The notes: generated from the sequence alone by a model not told the origin. A DNA stretch of 64,000 nucleotides from DATKIY01 sp963726755 (GCA_963726755.1 CAVSDB010000001.1:1-64000), one strand, 5' to 3'. Shown: positions 7,926 through 17,568, counted from the first letter of the stretch. A program made the numbers and translations.

Positions 7926-8629
7926 GAACCGCAGCTGTCGTCCCGGCGGCAGGGCGTGGTGAACGGCTCGGACCTGGCGCGCCCAAGGCGCTCCGCGATC
8001 TAGCTGGCCAGCCCTTGCTCGTCCATGCCGTGCGCGCCCTGGCTGAGGCGCGGTCGGTCGACGTGATCGTGGTTGCCGCCCCTGAGGACGAACAGACGGC
8101 CGTACGCAACTTGTTGAGCGCCGTCGTCAACACGACCGAGTTAGTCGTGGTGACCGGTGGGCAAACACGGCAGCAGTCCGTCGCCCTCTGTCTTGATGCA
8201 CTTCCCGACGACGTTGACGTCGTCCTCGTCCATGACGCAGCACGGCCGTTGGTACCGAGCGAACTCATCGACTCGGTGTCGGCTGCGGTGCGCAACAGTG
8301 CAGACGCCGTGGTTCCCGCGGTACCCGTGACCGACACAATCAAGCAGATTGATACCGCCGGTCGCGTAGAGAAGACGATTGATCGCGACGTGTTGCGTGC
8401 AGCGCAGACCCCGCAGGGATTCGCCCGCATCATCTTGGAGTCCGCACACCGTGCGGCAGCCGAAGACGGAGTCGATGACCTCACCGACGACGCTGGCTTA
8501 GTCGAACGGATCGGTCAGCCGGTGTTAGTGATTCCGGGTTCAGAAGACGGCTTCAAGGTGACTCGTCCGATGGACCTGGCACTGGCCGAGTCGGTGTTGG
8601 CTCGCCGACGTTCGGCCGGAGTGCACTGA
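7922..8629 (+). CDS. ispD: 2-C-methyl-D-erythritol 4-phosphate cytidylyltransferase
   Basis: Third step of the non-mevalonate isoprenoid pathway: MEP + CTP to CDP-ME. The 235-residue product starts with the CTP-binding loop VVPAAGRGERLGPGAPKAL, then has TGGQTRQQSV, VLVHDAARPLV, VPVTDTIK, RAAQTPQGF and a closing DGFKVTRPMDLALAE, all in family order. It begins at GTG 7922 inside the stop of the previous gene (GTGA) and is followed one base later by ispF, as in many actinobacteria. Confidence 0.96.
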   Translation: MRTAAVVPAAGRGERLGPGAPKALRDLAGQPLLVHAVRALAEARSVDVIVVAAPEDEQTAVRNLLSAVVNTTELVVVTGGQTRQQSVALCLDALPDDVDVVLVHDAARPLVPSELIDSVSAAVRNSADAVVPAVPVTDTIKQIDTAGRVEKTIDRDVLRAAQTPQGFARIILESAHRAAAEDGVDDLTDDAGLVERIGQPVLVIPGSEDGFKVTRPMDLALAESVLARRRSAGVH

Positions 8630-8630
8630 C

Positions 8631-9113
8631 GTGAGCGAGCTGCCACGCGTGGGCATCGGCGTCGACGCCCATCCGTTGGTAGCGGGAGTCCCGTTGTGGC
8701 TCGCGGGGTTGCATTGGCCCGAGGAACCGGCCGGGTGCAAAGGGCACTCCGACGGTGACGTCGCGGCGCACGCCGCGTGCGATGCGCTGCTGTCGGCTGC
8801 GGGGCTAGGAGATCTCGGCGCGGTATTCGGTACCGACCGTCCGGAGTGGGCGGGTGCGTCCGGCTCGACGCTGCTGGCCGAGACGGCCCGACTCGTGGTT
8901 GAAGCTGGTTATGAGATCGGGAACGTCGCTGTCCAGATCATTGGCAACCGGCCGCTCGTCGGCTCGCGACGCGACGAGGCCGAAGCGGCGTTGTCGGCCG
9001 CGTGCGGTGCTCCGGTCAGTGTCACGGCGACGTCGACCGACGGACTTGGTCTCACCGGTCGGGGCGAAGGTCTAGCCGCGATAGCGACCGCGCTAGTCGT
9101 CAGTGGGACGTAG
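8631..9113 (+). CDS. ispF: 2-C-methyl-D-erythritol 2,4-cyclodiphosphate synthase
   Basis: Converts CDP-ME 2-phosphate into MEcPP; homotrimeric zinc enzyme. The 160-residue length is typical. The metal ligands are visible as Asp12, His14 (GVDAHP) and His47 (KGHSDGDVAAH), with the spacing seen in E. coli. The C-terminal TSTDGLGLTGRGEG motif that builds the active site between subunits is intact. GTG start one base after the ispD stop. Its 3' end overlaps the leftward DUF6176 gene by about 20 bases. Confidence 0.96.
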   Translation: MSELPRVGIGVDAHPLVAGVPLWLAGLHWPEEPAGCKGHSDGDVAAHAACDALLSAAGLGDLGAVFGTDRPEWAGASGSTLLAETARLVVEAGYEIGNVAVQIIGNRPLVGSRRDEAEAALSAACGAPVSVTATSTDGLGLTGRGEGLAAIATALVVSGT

Positions 9114-9489
9114 CGCCCAAGCCAGCACGGCCTCGCGGACCGGTTCAGGCAACAGCAAGACCTGAGGTTCGGCCTCGACCCAGCCCGGTGGTTTTACCGT
9201 CCTGGCGATCGTGTCGTGGTCGCGATTGATCGGCACCGACATAGTCGAGTCCCCCGTTGTCGGCGCCGAACACGCTCACCCAGAACAGGTAGTCCTCGCC
9301 GTCTTCCTTCAGACGAAAGATGATTTCGATCGCCATTCGTTCACCGTCGAGGGTGGCGATGCACTCGTCGGACCGTTCGTCGAGCATTTTCATCCAGCGA
9401 TCGGCGCCCTCACTTTGACCGGGGAGGACCTTGCAACGCGAGAGTTCAACGCGCAGCCCGTCAGGGATCGTGGAGGGTTGAACGGTCAT
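9093..9489 (-). CDS. DUF6176-family protein, frame broken near 9235
   Basis: From ATG 9489 the product reads LRVELSRCKVLPGQSE, DRWMKMLDERSDECIATLDGE and AIEIIFRLKEDGEDYLFWVS, the typical pattern of DUF6176. After about residue 85 the continuing family-like sequence (HDTIARTVKPPGWVEAEPQ, then VLLLPEPVREAVLAWALRP) lies one frame over and ends at a TAG at 9093-9095, so an indel is present near 9235. Family function unknown. Its ATG overlaps the stop of the RDD gene (ATGA), and the end overlaps ispF convergently. Confidence 0.65.
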
Positions 9490-9963
9490 GCGCGGACGCC
9501 CCAGTCGTAAATCACCGACGTACGCAACACGACGTCTTGCACTGAACGATCCTGCGGGCTGATCACTGCCCAGAACAGGCCGATGGGGAAGACGACGCAG
9601 AACGCGGCCCGGACCACCGCGCCCGCCCAATGCATTCGGTCGCCTCGGTAGTTGACGACACGCAACCCCATGAGGTGGTCGCCATACGTGCGTCCGCTCG
9701 TCGCCCAGGACACAGTGAAGTAGAGGAAGAGATAGACCGCGCCCACGATGATTGCCACTCCGAACGGCGGAGAGGTGGCCCGCCAACCTGTGGGGTTCAG
9801 TAGAAACGACACCGCCTGGACGGCTTACGTACGTTCCGACAAGGGCAACCACGAGGCCAATGAAGTCGACGGTGTTCGCCAGCACGCGCGACACGATGCC
9901 CGCATGCTCGCCCTGGAAAGGTCGAGCCTCTTGGGGAATCGCGTTGACGTGATCGTGAGTCAC
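9486..9963 (-). CDS. RDD family membrane protein, frame broken near 9820
   Basis: GTG 9963 opens with EHAGIVSRVLANTVDFIGL, the first RDD helix with its Arg and Asp. After TYV the frame shifts near 9820, and the remainder (VAIIVGAVYLFLYFTVSW, SGRTYGDHLMGLRVV, then a third helix) runs to 9486. The Arg/Asp residues and the GxxLMGLRVV motif are those of the RDD family, membrane proteins of mostly unknown transport function. The GTG overlaps the preceding stop and the stop overlaps the DUF6176 ATG, so 10733 to 9093 is one tightly coupled leftward operon. Confidence 0.7.
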
Positions 9964-10733
9964 GAGTCGGTGCCATTCCCCTCGGGCACTGTTTGTGCAG
10001 CCGGATGCCGGTTCTTGCGACGCAGCAAGATTCGATCGACTACCCGTTGGACTGCAACGTCCGCATCGATGCTCTGCATTCGAACCGCCTGCACCCCCTC
10101 TGACGCGAACGAACCCGTCGACTCCCGGATGATCCCGGGTAGGTCGATGCCGTCGATGACGTAGTTCGCCAGACCGAGTAGATCCAGGCGTTCTCGCGCG
10201 ACGTCGTCGAGGTCGATGGTGTCGAGAACCGCAGCGACGATGCGTTCGAGGTCGACGCGCGTCAAAACGATGTCGGTGAGATCGATCGACTCGAGTGCGG
10301 TGTCAACCGTTGTCGCGAGCACGACGTCGCGGGCATGCGATGCAGCGAGTTGGCCGGCCGGACGTTGCTGACGCCAGGTGTTGGCGGCCTGCTCGATCGC
10401 GGTTCGTGGCCGCAACGACTCAGGAACCAGGGGTGGATCGAGCGCCAATCGAGCCACCGGAGCCGCCGTTCGACCGACGGCCGCTAGCCCGGTGCTCGCC
10501 ACCGACCAGCACCGCCAGGAAACTCCGAGTGCTGCATCGACGGTTGTTGATCGAGTCCACGGGTGGGCACCAATCGACTCGCGGGCCAGCCCTACCACCG
10601 CGTCGATAACTCCGAAGAGGACGTCTCCAAGCGCGATGGTCTGCGGGCTGCGATCGATTGAGACGAGTTCGCGACTTGGCGGAATTGCCGGGAGCAGCGT
10701 CCCCTCCTCACCCGTCGATTCCATGTCAGTCAT
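9960..10733 (-). CDS. Conserved actinobacterial protein with LxxIV-type C-terminal repeats
   Basis: 257 residues with no signal peptide. The second half holds degenerate repeats of about 17 residues of the form 'D-L-xx-IV-xx-(L/V)D-xx-DL' (IDLTDIVLTRVDLERIV, LDTIDLDDVARERLDLL, ANYVIDGIDLPGIIREST), ending with VQAVRMQSIDADVAVQRVVD and a basic RILLRRKNR segment. This is a family I recognise as neighbouring RDD proteins in actinobacteria; its role is unknown. It is the first gene of a coupled leftward trio. Start at ATG 10733, with ATG 10724 also in frame. Confidence 0.75.
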   Translation of the reverse strand: MTDMESTGEEGTLLPAIPPSRELVSIDRSPQTIALGDVLFGVIDAVVGLARESIGAHPWTRSTTVDAALGVSWRCWSVASTGLAAVGRTAAPVARLALDPPLVPESLRPRTAIEQAANTWRQQRPAGQLAASHARDVVLATTVDTALESIDLTDIVLTRVDLERIVAAVLDTIDLDDVARERLDLLGLANYVIDGIDLPGIIRESTGSFASEGVQAVRMQSIDADVAVQRVVDRILLRRKNRHPAAQTVPEGNGTDS

Positions 10734-10798
10734 CTTGTCCTACTCTCGACCCGCAGGCGAGACCATGACAGCTCAGCCACCCAACTTGAGGAGCCCGC

Positions 10799-12220
10799 AT
10801 GAGTGACCTCGCGTACTTGACCGCGACTGAGGCGCTCAACCGGTTCCGAAAGCGCGAACTTTCCCCAGTGGAGTTGCTGGACGATCTGGTGGCACGTATC
10901 GAAGAGGTCGACGGCCGCGTCAACTCGGTCACTGAGCAGATGTACGACCTCGCCCGCGATCAAGCCAAAGAGTCCGAAAAGCGGTACGGCTCCGGAGAAC
11001 CAGTGCGCGCACTCGAGGGGTTGCCGGTCGCCCTCAAGGAGGAGCAGCCGATCGCGGGCCACACCCTGGAGGAAGGCTCGCTGACCGAGCAGGGAAACGT
11101 GAGCGACGAAACTCACCCCGTTGTCGAGCGCGTCCACGCCGCTGGTGGCGTCACTCACATCAGAACCACGACGCCGGAGTTCTCCTGCGCCGGCTTCACG
11201 CATTCGAAGTTGTGGGGCATCACGCGCAACCCGTGGAACCTCGACTATTCGCCAGGTGGGTCCTCAGGGGGTTCGGCAGCGTCATTGGCTGCGGGATACA
11301 CCCCGCTGGCGACCGGATCAGATATCGGAGGTTCGATTCGAGTTCCCGCTGGTTTCACCGGAACTGTTGGCTTCAAACCGCCTTACGGCCGCGTCCCCGC
11401 GATGCCGCCGTTCAGCATGGACGCGTATTGCCACGACGGGCCGATGGCGCGGACGGTCGCCGACTGCGCGCTGCTGCAGAACGCCATCGTCGGACCACAC
11501 CCGGCGGACATCGTGTCGCTACGACCTGCGTACGTGCTACCCGATTCGTTCGAGTCCGTTCGTGGCATGCGCATCGCGCTGTCGGTCAACCTCGGAGACT
11601 TTCCGGTCGACCACGAAGTTGAAGCAAATACCCGGCTGGCTGCTGCCGCGTTACGCGATCAGGGAGCGATCGTCGACGAAGTCGAACTTCCTTGGACACT
11701 GAAAGAACTAGAGACCATCGTTTGGACGCACTTCGGTGCGATCTTCGGCTCGATGATCGACCACATCCCAGAAGCGGGCCAAGAGCTGCTGATGCCGTAC
11801 ACCCGAGACTTCGCTCGACGTGCCGCGGAGGGCATCGGCGCATTGTCGTTCGTTGAGGGGCTGGCGGCCGAAGGCGAGATCTACCGTCCGATCGGCGCGT
11901 TGTTCGAGTCGTACGACGCGTTGTTGGCGCCAACCTTTGCCGGCATCGGGTTGCTCGCGGGTGATGACTATGTCGAATCCACGATCGAGATCGAGGGCCA
12001 GCAACTGCGCTACTTCGAAGGCATCATGACTGTCCCGTTCAACATCTTGAGCCGATGCCCGGTGCTCAACGTGCCGTCCGGCAGAGCACGCAACGGACTT
12101 CCCACCGGCTTGCAGATTGTCGGGCGTACCTACGACGACGTGACGGTGTTCCGCGTGGGAGCGGCAGTGGAGCAGGCGCTTGGGCTTGGCGCTGACCCCT
12201 CCTGGCGACCTTCCCTTTGA
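10799..12220 (+). CDS. Amidase signature family hydrolase
   Basis: Amidases of this family hydrolyse carboxamides with a Ser-cisSer-Lys triad. The 473-residue product shows Lys80 in VALKEE, the glycine/serine-rich stretch PGGSSGGSAAS with the cis-Ser around 155-156, and the nucleophile Ser179 in GSDIGGSIRVPA. GLKP-like FKPPYGRVP and DGPMARTVADCALL follow in order. It lacks the partners that would make it GatA, and the C-terminal part is of the general amidase type. Substrate not predictable. Single gene between the leftward trio and cysS. Confidence 0.92.
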   Translation: MSDLAYLTATEALNRFRKRELSPVELLDDLVARIEEVDGRVNSVTEQMYDLARDQAKESEKRYGSGEPVRALEGLPVALKEEQPIAGHTLEEGSLTEQGNVSDETHPVVERVHAAGGVTHIRTTTPEFSCAGFTHSKLWGITRNPWNLDYSPGGSSGGSAASLAAGYTPLATGSDIGGSIRVPAGFTGTVGFKPPYGRVPAMPPFSMDAYCHDGPMARTVADCALLQNAIVGPHPADIVSLRPAYVLPDSFESVRGMRIALSVNLGDFPVDHEVEANTRLAAAALRDQGAIVDEVELPWTLKELETIVWTHFGAIFGSMIDHIPEAGQELLMPYTRDFARRAAEGIGALSFVEGLAAEGEIYRPIGALFESYDALLAPTFAGIGLLAGDDYVESTIEIEGQQLRYFEGIMTVPFNILSRCPVLNVPSGRARNGLPTGLQIVGRTYDDVTVFRVGAAVEQALGLGADPSWRPSL

Positions 12221-12254
12221 CGTTCGGCTGACCGGCGGCCGATAGCCTGACCCG

Positions 12255-13656
12255 GTGAGCCTTCGGCTGTACGACACCGCAACGCGATCGGTCCAGGAGT
12301 TTCGACCGATCGTGCCTGGACGCGTGTCGATGTACCTGTGCGGGGCGACGGTTCAGGCGCCACCGCACATCGGTCACATTCGCAGTGGTCTTGCGTTCGA
12401 CGTCATGAGCCGGTGGTTCTCGCATCGTGGCTACCAAGTCACGTTCATCCGCAATGTGACCGACATCGACGACAAGATCCTCGCCAAAGGTGTCGAGGAG
12501 GACGTTCCGTTCTGGGTCGTTGCGACTCGAAACGAACGCGCGTTCACCTGGGCGTACGACGTGCTTGGCTGCATCCGACCGTCGGGGGAGCCGCGCGCAA
12601 CCGGACACGTGCCCGAGATGATCGAGTTGATGCACCGACTGATCGACGGCGGACATGCGTACGCAGCCGATGGCGACGTCTACTTCGATGTGCGCTCCTT
12701 TCCGAAGTACGGCGCGCTCAGTGGTCAGCGGATCGACGAGATGTTGCCAGCCGCCGACTCCGACGCATCGAGTAAGCGCGACCCGCGTGACTTTGCGTTG
12801 TGGAAAGCCGCCAAGCCAGGCGAGCCGTCGTGGCAGACGCCATGGGGTCCGGGTCGACCAGGTTGGCACCTGGAGTGCTCAGCGATGGCACATCGGTACT
12901 TGGGTCCTGCGTTCGACATCCACGGTGGCGGTTTGGACTTGGTGTTCCCCCACCATGAGAACGAGATCGCTCAGTCGAATTCCGCGGGTGACCCCTTCGC
13001 GACGTACTGGACGCACAACGCATGGGTGACGACGTCCGGCGAGAAGATGAGCAAATCGCTGGGTAACTCGCTGTTGGTGAGCGAAGTCGTCCAGCGGGTC
13101 CGTCCGATCGAGTTGCGCTACTACCTCGTCGTACCGCACTACCGCTCGCACATTGAGTTCTCTGAGGATGCAATGCAGGAAGCGGCCGTGGGTTTCCGTC
13201 GCATCGAACAATTCGTGACGCATGCCAGCGAGCGATTTGGCGACGTCGACGTTGCTGCCGAACTGCCCGAGGCGTTTGGCAATGCGATGGACGACGACCT
13301 AGCAGTACCAGCGGCGATTGCCGTCGTTCACGAGTTGGTCACCGAAGGCAATACTGCGATCGCGGCCGGGGATCGACGAGACGGTACGTCGTGCGCTGTC
13401 GAGTGTGCGCGGCATGCTCGCGGTCCTGGGACTTGACCCGCTCAGCGACCAGTGGGTCGATCAGTCGGGGCAGGACGCGCGGCTACATGGGGCGCTCGAC
13501 CAACTTGTGCAAGACCAGCTACGTCGTCGCGAGCAAGCGCGCGCCGACAAGGACTTCGCGACTGCCGACAGCATCCGCGACTCGTTGGCCGCTGCTGGCG
13601 TCGCCATCGAAGACACCGCAGAGGGACCGCGTTGGTCGCTCGCTGAGGAGGCGTGA
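12255..13656 (+). CDS. cysS: Cysteinyl-tRNA synthetase, single-base frameshift at ~13374
   Basis: Charges tRNA-Cys. GTG 12255. The zinc Cys29 (YLCGATV), the HIGH motif at residues 38-41 (PPHIGH), WHLECSAMA, the zinc site HGGGLDLVFPHHENE and the KMSKS loop (EKMSKSLGNS) are all present. The frame breaks at GGGGATCGACGAG: reading past one extra C at 13374 gives GD-DETVRRALSSVRGML and the remaining ~95 residues (EQARADKDFATADSIRDSL) in the downstream frame to 13656. As an essential enzyme with an intact remainder, an assembly error is the likely cause. It overlaps rlmB as TGATG. Confidence 0.93.
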
Positions 13657-14632
13657 TGGCCGGTAACTCGCAACGCAAAGGCGCGATGCGTAAAGGCTCG
13701 AGTCGCAAAGGCCCCACCGTCGGATCCGGCGGACAGAAAGCCAAAGGGCTGAAAGGTCGCGGACCAACGCCCAAGGCCTCGCAGCGCGACAAGCACCCGG
13801 CCGCCCGACGAGCGAAGGCTGCGTCGAAGCGAACCGAATCGGGCAAGGGGTCGAGCCGGTCCCCCGACCGTCCGGTGACGGACGTAAGCGATCCGGTGGT
13901 CCTGAGTACGTCGTCGGTCGCAACGCAGTCTTCGAAGCGCTCTCTGGCGGCGTTCCCGCCAACGCTCTCTACGTCGCAGAGCGAATGAACAACGACGACC
14001 GTGTCAAAGAGTCAGTGCGACTCGCGGCCGACCAGGGGATCTCGGTGCTCGAAGCACCTCGCGGTGAACTCGACCGACTGGCTGACGGCTTGCCGCACCA
14101 GGGCGTCGTGCTGCAGGTCCCCGAGTACGAGTACGCGCATCCAGACGATCTGTTGGAACGCGCACACAAGGCCGGCGAACCGCCGCTGATCGTGGTGTTG
14201 GACCACGTGACCGATCCACGCAACCTTGGGGCGGTCGTACGTTCTGCCGCGGCGTTCGGTGCCCACGGCGTGGTGACCGCTGAACGTCGCTCAGCAGGCA
14301 TGTCCGCCGCAGCGTGGAAGACGTCATCGGGTGCCGCCGCTCGCGTCCCGGTCGCCCGCGCGACGAACATCTCGCGCCAGTTGGCCGCGTACCGCAAGGC
14401 TGGACTGCTGGTCGTCGGGCTCGACGCCGACGGCGATCTCGACATGGCTGACGTCGATGCAACAGGTCCGCTTGCCCTAGTGGTCGGTGCCGAAGGAGCT
14501 GGGCTGTCTCGGCTGGTGCGCGAGGGATGCGATGCGATCGCCAGCATCGCAATGGCCGAAACCACCGAGTCGCTAAACGCCAGCGTCGCCGCCGGAATCG
14601 CGCTCTACGCACTCCGTCGGTCGCGGGACTAA
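13656..14632 (+). CDS. rlmB: SpoU/TrmH-family 23S rRNA 2'-O-methyltransferase (RlmB-like), frameshift near 13862
   Basis: About 325 residues. An N-terminal Lys/Arg/Ser-rich tail, common in actinobacterial members, covers ~70 residues. The frame then breaks around a CCCCC run at 13860-13865. Downstream, the continuing frame gives the substrate-binding domain (YVVGRNAVFEALSGG) and the SPOUT methyltransferase core: VLDHVTDPRNLGAVVRSA, ALVVGAEGAGLSRLV and IAMAETTESLNASVAAGIAL, which form the knotted SAM site. It predicts methylation of G2251-type guanosine in 23S rRNA. ATG 13656 overlaps the cysS stop; this gene follows cysS in Streptomyces and Mycobacterium too. Confidence 0.88.
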
Positions 14633-14692
14633 CCTTCCTGGCCTTGGGGCGGCGTGGCTGCGGTCAGACGAGCGAATCTCCCATGTCGCGAA

Positions 14693-14749
14693 ACGATCTT
14701 GAGGTTGGCACAGATACACCGACGTTTTGTGCTGCAAACTCAAGATCGT
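14693..14749. repeat. Nested inverted repeat / hairpin
   Basis: ACGATCTTGAG (14693-14703) is the exact reverse complement of CTCAAGATCGT (14739-14749). Inside, GCACA and TGTGC can pair again. The structure lies about 60 bases past the rlmB stop and 20 bases before the 38 bp repeat copy 3. It could terminate rlmB, but there is no U-run. Confidence 0.55.
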
Positions 14750-14769
14750 CGGACAGCAGTGATCCCTGA

Positions 14770-14807
14770 AGGGGATGTACTAGCGATTGACGAGGTTGGC
14801 CAACGTT
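14770..14807 (+). repeat. Dispersed 38 bp repeat, copy 3
   Basis: Matches copy 2 at 33 of 38 positions, with the central TTGAC-N7-GCCAA inverted repeat followed by CGTT. It lies between the ends of convergent rlmB and the propeller lipoprotein gene. Confidence 0.7.
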
Positions 14808-14873
14808 CTGCACCGTTGATGTTCAGCACCGCTCGTGCCGCCAGTGAGCAGGACCGACGACCTCGTCAGCCCG

Positions 14874-15909
14874 TCAGGGGTTCGGCATCGTCGACTCTAT
14901 TGAGAGGACTCGGTAGCGCCCGGCGCTGTCGCTGACATCGGACACCCATAGGGTTTCCCCCTCCAACGTGACGCCCACGAACTCGAAGGGATCCTGAGTG
15001 GTCAGCACCGCTCCGACGGTACGCGTGTCCAGGTCGAGCCGGGTCAGTGGAGCTTCGCCCGAGGTTCCGACCCATGCGTAGTCACCCGACGTGGTGAGGT
15101 CGCCGAAGTAGTCCGGTTTCACGTCGTACGTGGCGCTCACGCCGAGGGTGTCGGGGTCGACCTCGGCAACGCCTCGGTCGCCTCCGATCAGCAGGTGCCT
15201 ATCGACGGCGACGTAGAGCCCGCCTGGCCAAGACATGCGTTCCGAGTTACGTCGCGCGAGACCGGGTCGACCCGCACCAGACCGACATCGTGACAGGCCA
15301 CCCACACGGCGCTCAGGCCGGCGGCGACGTTGTCGCACGACGCTGCCGGCAGCGCGATCGGCGCTCCAGTCTCCTCGCCAGACGTGGCATCCAGTGAATG
15401 GAGCGTGGTCTGATCCTCGCCGATCAACCACAACTGATCGTCGAAGACGGGGATGCGCAACTGGTCGGGGAGACCGGCGAATGAAACGGTGCGCGTGCGA
15501 CCTTCGGGGTCAGCTTGACGTACGTCCCCGCCCGCCGGCACGCCCAGATCGCAGTGTCTGTTGAGCCGATGCCCTCGCATCCGAAAGCCGCAGGCAGGTC
15601 GGTGGGGTACGTCTGCTCCACCTTGCCGGTAGACGGGTCAAGCCTGACTAGGTCCCCAGGCCCAGTCTTGAACCAGACCGACCCGAAGGCAATCTCGGGC
15701 ACTCCGGGCTTGCCTGCCTTGGTCGCGGTAAGGAGTTGTTTGGTCAGTGGTGTAGTGCGAGTCCCGCTCGCGCTAATGGGGTCATCGGTCGCGATCGGCG
15801 TTGAGGAATCAGCCAGCGAACTCAGCGAACTCCCGGGGGTCGTGGCGCTGGGGCTGCACGCCGAGACCAGGAGTGCTCCCCCTAGCAGAACGATGGCCAA
15901 CCATTTCAT
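14874..15909 (-). CDS. Lipoprotein with beta-propeller-like repeats, two frameshifts
   Basis: ATG 15909 is preceded by GGGGAGG and begins a lipoprotein signal (LAIVLLGGALLVSAC; Cys about residue 18), then a Ser/Thr/Ala linker. The mature domain has repeated short blades: GSVWFKTGPGDLVRLDPSTG, AIWACRRAGTYVKLTP, LWLIGEDQTTLHSLDATSG, AVWVACHDVGLVRVDP, LLIGGDRGVAEVDP, AWVGTSGEAPLTRLDLDT and LWVSDVSDSAG, the pattern of YncE/Vgb-type propellers. Frames change near 15510 and 15232, and the pieces only make sense joined. A surface-exposed, probably ligand-binding protein; ligand unknown. Confidence 0.7.
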
Positions 15910-16130
15910 CACGCACCTCCCCTGGCGGCAGGCGACGAACTGCGGGACCGGCCCGTTCCTTTGATTGCCTCCCTGACCACGCATTCTGCCGGATATCCCA
16001 CGGGTGGGGGGTACTTGAACCATCGCCCGAGTGCCACACGAACCGCGGCCGCCGCGATGTCCACTTCGGTGTGGTCCAACTGGGGGAATCTGGCCGTCAG
16101 AGTCGTGTGTGACGAGGCAGGCGCCGACAC
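15909..16130 (-). CDS. Possible small protein upstream of the propeller lipoprotein
   Basis: 73 residues from GTG 16130; the centre (QLDHTEVDIAAAAVRVALG) looks amphipathic and helical. Its TGA overlaps the lipoprotein ATG (TGATG), which favours a coupled gene. Against it: no recognised family, and its start is only 10 bases from the divergent GTG 16140. The coding status is uncertain. Confidence 0.3.
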   Translation of the reverse strand: MSAPASSHTTLTARFPQLDHTEVDIAAAAVRVALGRWFKYPPPVGYPAECVVREAIKGTGRSRSSSPAARGGA

Positions 16131-16139
16131 GATGGACCG

Positions 16140-16836
16140 GTGTTGCGCCCCTCTCCCGTCGATCAGGTCGTTCCCCTTCGGCCACGCCCACGAGATCGGA
16201 GTATCGGGTTCACGCTGATCGTTGTCGGCGGGCTACTACTCGCCGCACTTGCCTTCGATGTCCCGGCTGTCCAATGCGGCACTAACCCCTGGCTCGGCAC
16301 GTCCGGTGGGCGGGGTTCTGGGTTGCATCGTGTTGTTCGCGGGAATGGCCCTGGTCCTTGAACGACCGAGGACGTCGGCGGTTGCCCCTTGTCTGGCGTT
16401 GGGCGCCGGACTCCCTGTTCTCGGCGGCGCCATCGGGGGTGTGATCTGGTCCGCAACTACCGCGTGCGGCTCGTCGTTGCTTGACACCCATGCCGCCCTG
16501 ATGATCGTGGAGGCTGGCGCCGCGCTGGCGGTTGTGGTGACGTCCGCCTGGGTGCTGTACGTGCGCGACGAACTCGAGCCGTGGTCAGGCACACGAGGAG
16601 TCGTGTTGGCCAGTTGTGCGGCATTGCTGGTGTTAACCGTGGGCGTTGGGATGTTCATTGTCTGGGGGAGCGACGTCGCAAGCGTGAACGTGCTGATCGC
16701 ATCGTTGAACGGTCCCCTTCCCTGGGCGGTAGCGGTGGCGTTGACCGGCTGGTTACTTTGTTCACCCGGAATCGCGGTTCTCGTCGGTGGGACGGTGCAG
16801 CTGTTGGCCTTGCTCTGGGGGATCATGGGGACCTGA
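16140..16836 (+). CDS. Multi-pass membrane protein, frame broken near 16300
   Basis: The N-terminal part from GTG 16140 contains a basic stretch and a first helix (IGFTLIVVGGLLLAALAF), then AVQCGTNPW. The frame shifts near 16300 into GGVLGCIVLFAGMALVLE and at least four further helices up to 16836, giving about 230 residues and 5-6 spans. No conserved motif recognised. It is followed 29 bases later by a GNAT acetyltransferase. Confidence 0.55.
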
Positions 16837-16865
16837 AGTCGGTTCGAGGTTGAAGGGGAGGCGCG

Positions 16866-17468
16866 GTGGCATCGATCGTTCGTCCAGGGGAACCGGCGGA
16901 CCGCCAACTAATCGTCGAGATGCTCACCAAAGCCTTCGCTACTGAAGTTGCAATGACCTACTTCTTCGAGTCCGAGTACGACGACTTTGCTCCACTATTC
17001 TTTGCCTACTTACTCGATTTGCGGCTTGAGGCAGGTGAGGTCTGGGTCGCCGAGTCCGGCGGCCAAATCGGCGCCGCAGCGATCCTCAATCCGCCTGGGG
17101 GCCTCAGGCTCAGCGCGGAAGAGCAGGAGCGCAGATGGGAAGCGATCGCCCCAGTCTTTCCGACTGATGTGCAGGAGCGATTCGACGTTTATCAGCACCG
17201 CATTCACGGACTCTTGCCGTCGACGCCGCACTATTACCTGAGTGTGATCGCCACGCACCCGAAGTTCCAGGGGAAGGGGATGGCGCGCGCTGTGCTGGCT
17301 CCGGTGTTCGCCACTGCCGATGAGTCGGGGTGTGAAACCTTCCTCGAAACGGCGAGTGAAGAGAACGTGGCGATCTATCGGCGCCTGGACTTCGCGGTCG
17401 CCGCGGACGTCGAGCTACCGAACGGACCGCTGGTTCGGTGGATGTGTCGCCCAGCAAAATCCAGTTGA
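16866..17468 (+). CDS. GNAT family N-acetyltransferase
   Basis: 200 residues from GTG 16866, with AGGGGAGG just upstream. The acetyl-CoA-binding segment reads YYLSVIATHPKFQGKGMARA (Q-x-x-G-x-G/A type loop), and the C-terminal motif ENVAIYRRLDF is that of GNAT enzymes acting on small molecules or peptides. The N-terminus IVRPGEPADRQLIVEMLTKA is a usual GNAT opening. Substrate unknown. Confidence 0.9.
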   Translation: MASIVRPGEPADRQLIVEMLTKAFATEVAMTYFFESEYDDFAPLFFAYLLDLRLEAGEVWVAESGGQIGAAAILNPPGGLRLSAEEQERRWEAIAPVFPTDVQERFDVYQHRIHGLLPSTPHYYLSVIATHPKFQGKGMARAVLAPVFATADESGCETFLETASEENVAIYRRLDFAVAADVELPNGPLVRWMCRPAKSS

Positions 17469-17496
17469 ACCGCCTCGATAGGCTGTCCTGGATTTC

Positions 17497-17568
17497 GCCG
17501 GCGTGGCGCAGTGGTAGCGCAACCGCCTTGTAAGCGGTAGGTCCCCGGTTCGAGCCCGGGCGCCGGCT
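17497..17568 (+). tRNA. tRNA-Thr (anticodon TGT)
   Basis: A complete cloverleaf: acceptor GCCGGCG / CGCCGGC, D-arm GCGC-AGTGGTA-GCGC, anticodon stem ACCGC / GCGGT with loop CTTGTAA (anticodon TGT at 17529-17531), and T-arm CCCGG-TTCGAGC-CCGGG. CCA is not encoded. It reads threonine ACA-type codons. Confidence 0.97.

Noticed and set aside
15809..16039. Second leftward frame upstream of the propeller lipoprotein
   Set aside because: It overlaps the lipoprotein signal peptide in another frame and has no ribosome site.
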